From Betaproteobacteria bacterium (GTDB lineage: Bacteria > Pseudomonadota > Gammaproteobacteria > Burkholderiales > Casimicrobiaceae), in contig JACPUX010000032.1 in the NCBI GenBank assembly GCA_016192065.1, positions 1 through 64,000 on the forward strand: a stretch of 64,000 nucleotides of DNA, read 5' to 3'. A program made the position numbers and the translations under genes. Positions 45,538 through 54,542 of the stretch are shown in pieces (position 1 is the first letter of the stretch; each line of letters begins with the position of its first letter). The notes under the pieces were generated by a model, which had not been told where the DNA came from, did no database searches, and worked only from the letters and a program-made list of their open reading frames with translations.

Positions 45538-47112
45538 ATGAATCCAGCAATCCGAACCGGCTTCCGCCAGAGAGCCCTGCGCAGCGCTCTAGCCACCCTC
45601 GGCGCGGTTGCCGCGACCAACTCGGCGCAAGCCGTTTTCCTCGCCAACTCCGGCATGGGCCAGGTTTTGCTCTATCCCTATTACACCGTGCGCTCGGTGG
45701 GAGGCAACGCGTACAACACGCTCTTTTCCGTGGTCAACGACACCGGCTCGGTCAAGGCGCTGCGGGTGCGTTTTCTGGAGGGCAAGAACGGGCGGCCGGT
45801 GTTCGATGCCAATCTCTACCTGGGGCCTTACGACGTGTGGACCGGCGGGCTCTTGCCCTCGGCCACCGGCACCACGCTGCGCACCGAAGACACCTCGTGC
45901 CTGGTGCCGGCGCTACCCGCCGCGGGCATCGATTTTGTCAATTACGCTTATACCGACGCCGCCGCCGATGGCTCCGACCCGACACTGGATCGCACCCGCG
46001 AGGGGTTTTTCGAGATCCTTGGAATGGGGGCGCTCACCCAGCCCACTTATGCCGCCTATGCCACCCATACCCAAAGTTGGGCCAGAGCCAACATCCCCGC
46101 CTCGGTGCCGCTGCTCACCGCGGTGCCGTTTAACTGCGCGGCACTCGCGGCACTCGATGCGGGCGCCGGTTTGGCCTCGGCCATCGCCCCGCCCACCGGC
46201 GGGCTTTTTGGCAGCATGGTGCTGGTGAACGTGCCCGAAGGCACCGAATACACCGCCGATGCGGTGGCGCTGGCGAACTGGAGCGCTCAGGCGCTGTGGT
46301 ATCCGGCCGGCTACGCCAATCCCCAGCTCACCCAGGTCAACCCCCGAGTGAGCGCCACGGTCGCGCGCCCCGCCCCCAACGCGCCCGAAGAGTATGTCGA
46401 AACGACCTGGCCCGAAGCGAGCACCTTGCCGGCCGATCCGGTGAGCGCGGTGTTGATGCAGGACGACATTGCCAATGAGTATGTGATCGAACCGGTGAAC
46501 AGCTCCGCTGGAACCGACTGGGTGGTGAGTTTCCCGACCAAGCGGTTCTATTACGGGCCGTGGTTGCACTTTCCGGATGGGGCGATTCTCGGGAGGGTGC
46601 AGGGGCTGTTTCAGAGGAACTATTACGATGGGGCGTCGGACCTTCTCGACTTGCGAATTTTCGATCGGGAAGAGAGGAGCACAGGGGCCACTATTTGTTT
46701 TTCTACTAGTTATCGGTGCCCGCCGATCTATGAGACGTTTTGGGCAGCAAATGCCGTCACGCTCAATAACAGCGTAGTGTTGGGCTCAAATTATGTCGCT
46801 AATCATCCAGCCGCCGTACCCTACGGGACCCCCGACGGTTGGTTGCGGATGGGCTTTCCGAATGGTACCTACCACACCACCTACCCCCACCTCGCCAACC
46901 GCGAGTACCACGCCCTCTACGGCGGCCCCACGCTGCGCCGCAAGTCCGACGGCACTGAGATCACTCAGCCCGCGGTCACCTACTACGGCTTGCCGGTGAT
47001 CGGCTTCGCCGTCCACCGCTACACCTTCAACGCCATGCCCACCGCCAGCGGCACCGTGCTCTCCAACTACGGCGGTAGTTTCGTGCATAAGGGGGTGCGG
47101 CGCTTCGAATAG
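45538..47112 (+). CDS. Secreted protein of unknown function
   Basis: 524 residues with an N-terminal export signal (RSALATLGAVAATNSAQA, cleavage near residue 32). The mature start NSGMGQVLLYPYYTVRSVGGNAYNTLFSVVNDT and ALRVRFLEGKNGRPVFDANLYLGPYDVWTG (in order) look like a conserved extracellular beta-rich family, but I cannot name it. Codon use changes noticeably between about 46560 and 46850 (AGG, TAT, TTT become common), unlike both flanks. No membrane anchor or sorting tail is visible. Confidence 0.8.
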   Translation: MNPAIRTGFRQRALRSALATLGAVAATNSAQAVFLANSGMGQVLLYPYYTVRSVGGNAYNTLFSVVNDTGSVKALRVRFLEGKNGRPVFDANLYLGPYDVWTGGLLPSATGTTLRTEDTSCLVPALPAAGIDFVNYAYTDAAADGSDPTLDRTREGFFEILGMGALTQPTYAAYATHTQSWARANIPASVPLLTAVPFNCAALAALDAGAGLASAIAPPTGGLFGSMVLVNVPEGTEYTADAVALANWSAQALWYPAGYANPQLTQVNPRVSATVARPAPNAPEEYVETTWPEASTLPADPVSAVLMQDDIANEYVIEPVNSSAGTDWVVSFPTKRFYYGPWLHFPDGAILGRVQGLFQRNYYDGASDLLDLRIFDREERSTGATICFSTSYRCPPIYETFWAANAVTLNNSVVLGSNYVANHPAAVPYGTPDGWLRMGFPNGTYHTTYPHLANREYHALYGGPTLRRKSDGTEITQPAVTYYGLPVIGFAVHRYTFNAMPTASGTVLSNYGGSFVHKGVRRFE

Positions 47113-47141
47113 CGCCCTCGGGCCGGCGGTCCACCCCAGGC

Positions 47142-48977
47142 TCAGAAGAGCAGAGCGTCGACCAGCTTGGGGTCCACGGCCCGGATGTCGATGCGCGCGG
47201 ACGCGCTCGGGCAGGCGGTGCAGCGATAGACCCAGGTATTGCGATCTTGCGCCAAGGGCGCCAATTCGCGGCCATTCACTTCGATGCGAATGATGGGGTC
47301 GAGCACCAGGGGAAAGCCCAGATGAGTGATCAGCAAATCCTGCCCCGCGGGCCAGATGAACTGCCGCTCGGCTTTTTGCTTCGGCGGACTAAGATCGTTG
47401 GGGATGGGCAAGTAGCCGCCGTCCTTGACCGAACGCTCCGCCGCGGCCAGCTCGGCGGACGGCGCCGCGCGGACCAGCCCAAAGACGCCCAGCCGCTGTT
47501 CGGGTTCGCGGCCCAGGTGCCGCCACATCGCGCGCGCAAGCCCGACCCAGTGGCGGCGCCCGGGGTCTGGGCCGGCCAGCACGAAAGCACCGGCACCACA
47601 CTCGTTGGGGGTGCCGGCGCCGTAGTCGAGCTGCAGGCTCACCGCCAGGCTGCCGTGCAGCGCGCGCGGCTCACCCTGGCACAGCCAGCGCGCGCGCGCT
47701 TCGATGCTGGCGGCGGTGCTCAAGGCGAGGGGCACCGTTGCGTTCCAGGCGCTCTTGACATCGAAGAGCGGCACGAAGGCAAAAGGCCAGGCCCCCTGCC
47801 GCGCCAGGGGGTAAACACCGACCGTTACCGCGGCGTAGAGCGCCAGACACCCGGCGCCCAGGGTCCCGCGCCAAGCGCCCGCGTGCCGGGTGCCGGCGAA
47901 GAGCGAGGCGAGCCCCAGCGCCACCGCACCCAGCAGCGCCACACGTAGCGCGGTGAGCATGTAATACGGATAGGCCGCACGCAGCAGCACGAGCAGCAGC
48001 AGACCGCTACCCAATACGCCGAGTGCCGCGCGCGCCCAAGACTCGTTGCGCCAAGCGAGCCGCAGCACGCCGATGCCTGCGGCCAGGGTCAGCGCGGCCT
48101 GCGCGAGCCCCAATCCCCAGGCCAAGGAGGTCGGTCCGCCCAGGATGCCGGAGAACCAATAGACCAGCGCGCCGCCGCTCAATTGCCAAGCGATGCCGCC
48201 GAGGTCGGCCAAGCCGCTCGCAGCACTCTCGCGCGCCCCGAGATAGCCCCCCAGCGCCAGCGGCAAGCCGCTGCCTGAGCGCAGAACATCGACCAGCATG
48301 GGGGCGAAAGGCAAGACCAAGGCGAAGCCGAAGCCCAGCACCGGCAACACACGCAATCGCCCTCGCCGCCAGGCCCACAGCATCGCCAAAAGTGGCACCG
48401 CACCGAGCACCAGCGCCGTGGGATGGGCATGCATGGCCACACCAAACGCCAAACCGGAGAGCCCGAGATATTTGCTCTTGCCCGTACGCACCCAGCGCAG
48501 CGTGGCCAGCGCCATCAGCAAGGAGCAGCTCGAGGTGAGCTGGGTATGGGTGGGAAAGACCTGCTCGAACAGGCTCCAGGAAGGAAGCAGCAAGAGCGCC
48601 GCCCAGAGCAGTCCAGTCTCTCGTCCGGCCCAGGCCTTGCCCGCCAGATAGGCCAGCGGAAACTGGAGCGCCGCCAGACCGGCCAGCAGCACCACCGTGC
48701 CCAACCATCCGCCGCCCAGCGCTTGCAGCAGGGCGAGCAGATAGAACCAGCCGCTGCCCAGATGCAGCCGCCCGGCAAGCGGTGGCCCCAAAAGCGGAAA
48801 ACTCTGCCCCTCGAGAATTGCGGCGCCGGTCTTCAGGTCGCGGGCGAGATCACTGTGTACTAGCGAAACCGGCGCCCAGGCGAGGTAGGCCAGCATCATC
48901 AGCAAGAGCAGCAGGGCGCGCGCCAGACGCGCGTCGAAAGGCCTTAGCGTGGTGCGCGGAACGGCCGGCATGGACAA
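47142..48977 (-). CDS. Polytopic membrane protein, probable GT-C glycosyltransferase
   Basis: 611 residues with at least ten hydrophobic segments in the first 430 residues and a soluble C-terminal domain. The acidic pair after helix 1 (SLVHSDLARDLKTG) matches the Asp-containing loop of GT-C mannosyl- or arabinosyltransferases (family 39/83 type). It precedes nothing on its strand and follows gtrA by a few bases, so it is probably the third partner in a lipid-linked sugar transfer system. Substrate unknown. Confidence 0.65.
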   Translation of the reverse strand: MSMPAVPRTTLRPFDARLARALLLLLMMLAYLAWAPVSLVHSDLARDLKTGAAILEGQSFPLLGPPLAGRLHLGSGWFYLLALLQALGGGWLGTVVLLAGLAALQFPLAYLAGKAWAGRETGLLWAALLLLPSWSLFEQVFPTHTQLTSSCSLLMALATLRWVRTGKSKYLGLSGLAFGVAMHAHPTALVLGAVPLLAMLWAWRRGRLRVLPVLGFGFALVLPFAPMLVDVLRSGSGLPLALGGYLGARESAASGLADLGGIAWQLSGGALVYWFSGILGGPTSLAWGLGLAQAALTLAAGIGVLRLAWRNESWARAALGVLGSGLLLLVLLRAAYPYYMLTALRVALLGAVALGLASLFAGTRHAGAWRGTLGAGCLALYAAVTVGVYPLARQGAWPFAFVPLFDVKSAWNATVPLALSTAASIEARARWLCQGEPRALHGSLAVSLQLDYGAGTPNECGAGAFVLAGPDPGRRHWVGLARAMWRHLGREPEQRLGVFGLVRAAPSAELAAAERSVKDGGYLPIPNDLSPPKQKAERQFIWPAGQDLLITHLGFPLVLDPIIRIEVNGRELAPLAQDRNTWVYRCTACPSASARIDIRAVDPKLVDALLF

Positions 48978-48983
48978 GTTGGT

Positions 48984-49358
48984 TCAGCCGCGAAAGACCA
49001 GGAGCCGCGCTGCCGAAAAGGTCAGGAGCGGCACCAGGACGATGGCGATGGCCAGACCCACCAAGTAGGACCAATGCAGCAGATGGACCGCGCCATACAT
49101 GATCGCCGCGTTGGCGGCGAGGCCGCCCAGCGCGACACCGAAATACTTGAGCAGATAGCGCTGATGGGGGCCGCGCGCCCGGAAGGTCCAGATGAAATGG
49201 CCGGTGTAGGACACCAGGAAGGCGATGCCGAAGGCGGGGAAGGTGGCGAGCACGGGGTCGAGGCGCAGCACTTCGACCAGGAACAACATCACCAGAAAGT
49301 GCGTGGCGGTGGCGGCCGCGCCCACCAGCCCGAACTTGAGGCCTTGGCGAATCAGCAT
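48984..49358 (-). CDS. GtrA-family membrane protein (flippase-like)
   Basis: 124 residues with four membrane helices and the GtrA pattern: RQGLKFGLVGAAATATHFLVML, FLVSYTGHFIWTFRA and KYFGVALGGLAANAAIMY. GtrA proteins are thought to flip lipid-linked sugars made by the neighbouring GtrB enzyme. Overlaps the glycosyltransferase gene by seven bases. Confidence 0.88.
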   Translation of the reverse strand: MLIRQGLKFGLVGAAATATHFLVMLFLVEVLRLDPVLATFPAFGIAFLVSYTGHFIWTFRARGPHQRYLLKYFGVALGGLAANAAIMYGAVHLLHWSYLVGLAIAIVLVPLLTFSAARLLVFRG

Positions 49359-50299
49359 GCCGGGGGCGGCGGGCGGTCAAGGCCGTGGCGGGCGCGCACC
49401 ACGTACAGCGGTCGCCCCTTGACCTCGTCGTAAATGCGCGCGAGGTATTCGCCGATTACTCCCAGGGAAATGAGCTGAATGCCGCCGAGAAAGAGCACGC
49501 CGACGATCACCGAGGCGTAGCCGGGAATGTCGATGCCGTACAGCAGCGTGCGCGCCACAAGATAGACGGCGTGGAGGAGCGCGGCGCCGGCGATCAACAC
49601 CCCGACATAGCCCCAGACCTTGAGCGGTACGCTGCTGAAGGCGAACAAGCCGTCGAGCCCGAAGTTCCACAGCCGCCAAAACCCCCAATGGCTGGTTCCG
49701 GAGGCGCGCGGCGCGCGGTCGAAGACGATGCTGGTGTGCCGGAACCCCACCCAGGCGAACAGTCCCTTCATGAACCGGGTGCGTTCCGGCATGCGCTTCA
49801 CGGCGTCCACCACCGGTCGCGCCATGAGGCGAAAGTCGCCCGCGCCGTCGGGAATGTTGACGCTCGACATGCGGCCGATGAGGCGATAGAAACCCCAGGC
49901 GAAAAACCGCCGCGGCGCGCTTTCATCGACGCGCTGGCGGTGTACCGCGGTGACCACTTCGAAACCGGCGCGCCATTGCGCGATCAGCTCGGGGATAAGC
50001 TCCGGCGGGTGCTGCAAGTCAGCGTCGAGCGGAATCACCGCCTCGCCTCGGGCATGATCGAGCCCGGCGGTAAGGGCGATTTCCTTGCCGAAATTGCGCG
50101 ACAGATCGATCACCACGAGCCGCGGTTCCTGTTCGCGCAGCGCCAGAAGTCGGGCCAGCGTGTCGTCGCTGGAGCCGTCGTTGACGCAAATGGCCTCCCA
50201 GTCGAGGCCGGTGGCTTCCAGAACCGGAAAGAGCCGGGCGAACAAGGCCGCCAGCCCCGCCGCTTCGTTGTGCATGGGAATCACCACCGAAAGCTGCAT
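49352..50299 (-). CDS. GtrB/DPM-type family 2 glycosyltransferase
   Basis: 315 residues: GT2 domain with VVIPMHNEAAGLAALFARL, the VNDGSSDDT sugar-nucleotide site, and the catalytic DADLQHPPE (DXD type), plus two C-terminal membrane helices (VWGYVGVLIAGAALLHAVYLV and ASVIVGVLFLGGIQLISLGVIGEYL in order). Makes polyprenyl-phosphate sugars from UDP or GDP sugars. First gene of the gtrB-gtrA-GT-C trio. Confidence 0.9.
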   Translation of the reverse strand: MQLSVVIPMHNEAAGLAALFARLFPVLEATGLDWEAICVNDGSSDDTLARLLALREQEPRLVVIDLSRNFGKEIALTAGLDHARGEAVIPLDADLQHPPELIPELIAQWRAGFEVVTAVHRQRVDESAPRRFFAWGFYRLIGRMSSVNIPDGAGDFRLMARPVVDAVKRMPERTRFMKGLFAWVGFRHTSIVFDRAPRASGTSHWGFWRLWNFGLDGLFAFSSVPLKVWGYVGVLIAGAALLHAVYLVARTLLYGIDIPGYASVIVGVLFLGGIQLISLGVIGEYLARIYDEVKGRPLYVVRARHGLDRPPPPAC

Positions 50300-50381
50300 G
50301 TGCCCTCCCCGATGTGCCTTGAACCGCCCGTGCTCGCCCAGTGAGGCGCGCTTCGGCCACCGATGATACCAAGGACGGGCG

Positions 50382-51578
50382 TCACGGGCCTCGTTCTTCG
50401 GGCGGCTTGAGCCGGCGAAACGCCCGCCAGAGCAAGAGGTCGTAGGCGATTTTCATGCCGGCGCCGATGAACAGCGGGGCGGCGAGCGAGGCTGTCTGCA
50501 TCAACCAGCCGGCGAAGCTGGGCGCCACCGACCAGCCGCCCAGGCGGACCAGGTGGGTGACGCCCGAGGCGTAGGTACGCTCCTCGGGGCGCACCACCGC
50601 CATCACATACGATTGGCGGGTGGGCACGTCCATCTCCACCAGGCCTTCACGCAGCAGAAACAGCACCGCGGCCACCCAAAAGTTCGGCGCGAAAGCGACC
50701 GAAGCCAGGAGCACACTCGAAGGGATGTGGGTGAACACCATGGTGTTGACCAGACCGATGCGCTGGGCGAGCCAGGCCGCACCCAAATGCGAGAGCGCGT
50801 TCAAGCAGCGCGCCGCGAAGAAGAGCGCGCCGATGGTGGCGGCGGCGACCGCGAAACGCTCGAAAAAGAAATAGGAAAGGAGCGCCGACCCGAGAAAACC
50901 GCCAGCGATGGAGTCGATAGCGAAGAGCGCCGAGATCTTCCAGACGATGCGCCGGCTCTCGGGCGAGACCGGAGTACCCAGGGTCGCGCCAGCGGCTTCG
51001 GCGGCGCGGCTCAAGCCGGCATAGAGCGGCAGGCCCAAGGCGACCAGGGCCGCGTAGACCAGAAACATGCCGCGGTAGGATTCCTGTTCCGCCAGCCCCG
51101 CCGCGACCAGCAGCGTGGGCACGGCCGCGAGCAAGGCGCCCAGGGCGTGGCCGAGGTCGGTGAGCACGTTGTAGCGGGCGAAGGCCTGGGTGCGCGAGGC
51201 GTCATCGGTGGTCGAAGGCAGGATCGCCTGCTCCAGCACCAGGGCCGCACCACGATCTCGCCCCATGCCGTTGAGCATGCCCACGAAGGCCGCCGCGGCA
51301 AGTGCCGACGCATCGTTCAGAAACGCCGCCGCCAACCCGCCCAAGGCGGCCAGCGCGGTCAGCGCCAGCAGACTCTGCTTGCGCCCCAGGCGGTCGCCCA
51401 GCCAAGTGGTCGCCACCAGGGCGAGGGTTGCGCCGATCAACCCCGCGGCGATGACCAAACCGATACCCGAAGCCGCCACGCCGAGTTTGGCGAGATACAA
51501 GCCCAGGAGCACGCCCACCATACCGGTGGCGAGGGCGCGCAGAAAGGCGGCGGTGTAGATGCGTTGGCGGTCGTTCAT
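50382..51578 (-). CDS. MFS transporter
   Basis: 398 residues with about 12 helices. Motif A is DRLGRKQSLLAL. The N-terminus RQRIYTAAFLRALATGMVGVLLGLYLAKLG and ATFVG-like loops are those of uncharacterised bacterial MFS efflux-type carriers. ATG at 51578; longer in-frame starts exist upstream but are not supported by any similarity. Substrate unknown. Confidence 0.82.
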   Translation of the reverse strand: MNDRQRIYTAAFLRALATGMVGVLLGLYLAKLGVAASGIGLVIAAGLIGATLALVATTWLGDRLGRKQSLLALTALAALGGLAAAFLNDASALAAAAFVGMLNGMGRDRGAALVLEQAILPSTTDDASRTQAFARYNVLTDLGHALGALLAAVPTLLVAAGLAEQESYRGMFLVYAALVALGLPLYAGLSRAAEAAGATLGTPVSPESRRIVWKISALFAIDSIAGGFLGSALLSYFFFERFAVAAATIGALFFAARCLNALSHLGAAWLAQRIGLVNTMVFTHIPSSVLLASVAFAPNFWVAAVLFLLREGLVEMDVPTRQSYVMAVVRPEERTYASGVTHLVRLGGWSVAPSFAGWLMQTASLAAPLFIGAGMKIAYDLLLWRAFRRLKPPEERGP

Positions 51579-51883
51579 GAGTCGCGTTGCTCCGGCTCGC
51601 GCCACGCTCGCCGCGCCTGACCCTCGGGGCGGCGTCGACATGCACGGCCCGACCCTGACTGGACGCTGCAAACCTTCACCAGCAAGCCGGCACGCGCCGA
51701 CTCTAACATTGCGAGCACCTGAGCGAAACCGCGCGCGATTTCAGACAACAAGCACCGCGCTCTTCTGCCCGACGCGGCGCCAATGCGGGTCGCGGAATCT
51801 TGCTTCGGCACCGGCCTCGACGCCTGGCCAAGCTTGGGGAGGCGCAGGCTGCCGCCTCCCCCTTTTGCCCTTCGGTGAAACAC
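51579..51883. other. Intergenic with one GC-rich hairpin
   Basis: A 305-bp gap without a supported gene. At 51836-51861 GGGGAGGC pairs with GCCTCCCC across a 10-nt loop and is followed on the plus strand by CTTTT. Both flanking genes are on the minus strand, so its role is unclear. Confidence 0.45.
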
Positions 51884-53479
51884 TCAGCGTCGGGCGAAAA
51901 CTCGCGCGCCCAAGACGCCTACCGCCATGAGCAGCCACCAGATCAAGCCCCCGACCGGAACCGGCCGCGGGTCACCCGGTGCGGCGGCGGCGACGACTTC
52001 GACTGCGCCGATGTCACAGGCCGGACCTTGCGGGCGAACAATGCCCCGCTGGTCGGTCGCCAAGCACGCGGCCCCGGCGTCGATCAGTGGACTGCCCGCG
52101 GCCGGAAGCAGGGTCAGGGTTAGCCCGCCGTTATTGGCCAAGGGCCCCAACTGCGGATCGGCGGACGCCGGCTGCCCGCAGCTACCGTCTTCAATGCGCG
52201 AGTTGGTGACATTCAAGATATGGTTCAGCGGATCTTCGCGGCCGCATTCGAGCGCAGCCGGGGTGCTGGTATTGGCAAGAACGCTGTTGACCAGATTGAC
52301 CGTCGGATAGGTGCCATCGTCGGAGCTCCAAAGGGTTCCGCCCACCGCTCCGGTCCCGCTGGCGCCGTTGCCCGAAAGGGTGCTGTTGCGAACGGTCAAG
52401 GTCCCCTCGCTCACTTCGATTGCGCCGCCCCGCGCGTCGCTGGTGAGATTCGTAACCGCCTGGTTCGCCGAAAAGGTGCTGTTCTCGATCGTGGCCGCAT
52501 TGCTTGCATTCTGCAGCCGAATCGCCCCGCCAACGGCTGCTTGGTTGCCCGAGAAAGTACTGCGTCGGACCGTGAGATTGGTGTCGCCCGCGAGGTAAAT
52601 GCATCCCCCGCCATAATCCGCAGTGTTGTTCGAGCAAGTCGTGTCTTCAATCGTGACCGCAGCTTCCGCGAGGAACATTGCGCCACCGCTGCCGCCGGTG
52701 TCGGTGCTGTTCTGCGAGAAAGTGTGTCGCTGAATGCTCACCGTAGTGCCTGTGCTACCGCCGTTCACAACCAAACCGCCACCTGTACCGGCGTAGTTTC
52801 CGGTGAAGGTATTTCCTTGCATGGCCAGGGCGAGATTGTCTGCGGCAAGAACATAAATACCGCCGCCTTGCCCCGATGACCCCGCCGTGTTGTTGAGAAA
52901 CTGGCTATCCACAATGCTGAAGGCGCTACCTACGGGTCCAGTGAGATACAATCCGCCGCCATCCGAGGAGGTGTCAGCGACGGTATTGTTGGTGAATACC
53001 ACGCGCTCGATCACCGCCGGGGACAGAATCCTCGCCCCAGCGCCATCGTCGTTGAAAACGGTGGTCCGTCCGCGTTCGATCGTCATATTCCGCAGCGTTA
53101 CCGTTGCCCCCGGCGCGTCCACCAGGACGACACGGTTCAAATCCTGCCCGTCCAAGGAAGTCGGATTCGCTATGGGGTCGCTGGTGGTCCAGTTGGGCGG
53201 GGCGAAGCCGCCGACCACCGAAACCGCCTGGGTGAGCCGCAGCACCTGCGTCGTGCCGCCTTCGAGGATGGCGCCCTGGCAATGCCCGGCGACCTTGACC
53301 GTGCCACCCAAGGGCGCTGCCGCCACCACGGCACGCAGCACCGCGGCATCATCGGTGCCACTGGTCTGCACCGTGAGCCCGTCGTTACTGGTTGCGGAAC
53401 AGGCGGCCCAAGCCCCCTGGCCGCCCTGGACAAAGGCGAGGCAAAAAACCGCCAGCGCGCAAAAACGTTTCCTGATCAC
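51884..53479 (-). CDS. Secreted right-handed beta-helix repeat protein with C-terminal sorting-type tail
   Basis: 531 residues. The signal peptide ends near GGQGAWA. Residues about 100-440 consist of repeated beta-helix turns rich in N-N-T, FSGN and GGGIY (for example VFTNNTVADTSSDGGGLYL, STFSGNQAAVGGAIRL), as in polymorphic outer-membrane and choice-of-anchor Q proteins. The end PVPVGGLIWWLLMAVGVLGARVFARR (in parts) has the build of an IPTL/PEP-CTERM-like sorting tail: short motif, hydrophobic helix, basic end. Starts with GTG, preceded by AGGGAG. Probably surface-located; ligand unknown. Confidence 0.82.
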   Translation of the reverse strand: MIRKRFCALAVFCLAFVQGGQGAWAACSATSNDGLTVQTSGTDDAAVLRAVVAAAPLGGTVKVAGHCQGAILEGGTTQVLRLTQAVSVVGGFAPPNWTTSDPIANPTSLDGQDLNRVVLVDAPGATVTLRNMTIERGRTTVFNDDGAGARILSPAVIERVVFTNNTVADTSSDGGGLYLTGPVGSAFSIVDSQFLNNTAGSSGQGGGIYVLAADNLALAMQGNTFTGNYAGTGGGLVVNGGSTGTTVSIQRHTFSQNSTDTGGSGGAMFLAEAAVTIEDTTCSNNTADYGGGCIYLAGDTNLTVRRSTFSGNQAAVGGAIRLQNASNAATIENSTFSANQAVTNLTSDARGGAIEVSEGTLTVRNSTLSGNGASGTGAVGGTLWSSDDGTYPTVNLVNSVLANTSTPAALECGREDPLNHILNVTNSRIEDGSCGQPASADPQLGPLANNGGLTLTLLPAAGSPLIDAGAACLATDQRGIVRPQGPACDIGAVEVVAAAAPGDPRPVPVGGLIWWLLMAVGVLGARVFARR

Positions 53480-53698
53480 TCTGGACTCCCTTCGGGTAGG
53501 TCTACTAAGTAGTTCAATGGAATATTCTATGGATGACTTTTTTTTCTGCTCTCCGCGCGCGAAGTATAACCGATCATGCCGCGACGAAGTTATCGCGGCG
53601 ACACCAAGTTTCGTCTGCGAAAGGCGGCAACGATTACCAGCGAAGTGCGCGGGGGGCGAAGGAGGGAATTCACGGAGGGAGTTTACAGACGCTCATTC

Positions 53699-53726
53699 AA
53701 TGTATACAGTATGCGTCACGCAGTAT
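53699..53726. promoter_or_regulatory. Candidate GntR operator at the regulator's start codon
   Basis: TGTATACA (53701-53708) is a perfect palindrome two bases before the ATG and TGCGT-C-ACGCA follows at once (53713-53723). Palindromes of the TGTATACA kind are bound by FadR/VanR-type GntR regulators, so this may be an autoregulatory site. Confidence 0.4.
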
Positions 53727-54445
53727 CCATCACTAGCTACCCCAAGGAGGAGACCCTGGTCCGCTCGCTGCAACGCCTGGAACGCGCCCCGGCACTTTCC
53801 GAGCAGGTCTACCACAAGTTGCGCGGCCATTTGCGCAGCGGCGAGATTGTCGGTGGCCAGCCCTTGCAAGAGCTGCCCCTGGCGGAACGCCTGGGCGTGT
53901 CGCGCACGCCGGTGCGCGAAGCGTTGGCGCGGCTCGCCAGCGAAGGGCTCCTGGTTTCCGATGGCCGCAGCTTCATCGTACCTGCCCTCACCGAACAGGA
54001 TGTCGACGACATCTACGAGGTGCGTTTTTTGATCGAACCCGCGGCGATGAAGGACATCGCTCGCCTCGCCCGCGACAAGGCCGTGCGCGCGGCGCTGGAA
54101 GATGCCCTGGCCGATGCCGCCACGGCGCACAAGGCCGGCGACGCGGTGGCCTTCCGCGACGCCAACATCGCCTTTCGCGCCGCCTGGCTGGCGCTTTGCC
54201 CCAACCAGCGGCTGGTCAAGGTCATCGAGCAATACGCCGATCACATGCAGCACATCCGCGCCATCACCCTGGGCAACCCGCCCATGCGCGCGATCGTGCT
54301 CAAGGGCCTGCGGGGCATTCTGCGCGCCCTCGCGGCGGGCGACGGCGATGCCGCCGCGGCGGCCACCTACGTGCATTTGCAAAACGCCAAGAAGTGCTTC
54401 ATCGATGCCATGGGGCTGCGCGCGCCGGCGAGGACTTCCCCATGA
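53711..54445 (+). CDS. GntR-family (FadR/VanR-type) transcriptional regulator
   Basis: 244 residues: winged HTH at about 25-85 (LSEQVYHKLRGHLRSGEIVGGQPLQELPLAERLGVSRTPVREALARLASEGLL in order) and an all-helical FCD effector domain. The ATG at 53711 is the best ordinary start, but a strong AAGGAGG lies about 35 bases downstream and would suit a CTG start at 53756. It heads the catabolic cluster on the same strand and probably controls it in response to an acid or CoA ester. Confidence 0.87.
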   Translation: MRHAVSITSYPKEETLVRSLQRLERAPALSEQVYHKLRGHLRSGEIVGGQPLQELPLAERLGVSRTPVREALARLASEGLLVSDGRSFIVPALTEQDVDDIYEVRFLIEPAAMKDIARLARDKAVRAALEDALADAATAHKAGDAVAFRDANIAFRAAWLALCPNQRLVKVIEQYADHMQHIRAITLGNPPMRAIVLKGLRGILRALAAGDGDAAAAATYVHLQNAKKCFIDAMGLRAPARTSP

Positions 54446-54542
54446 GGCCGGCAGACCTTCGAGCCGGTGGCGCGTGCCGGCCGAACGCGGGGCCCACGAC
54501 CCGCCCCGCGCTCGCACCATGGTCCAATCCGGAGCAACAACC

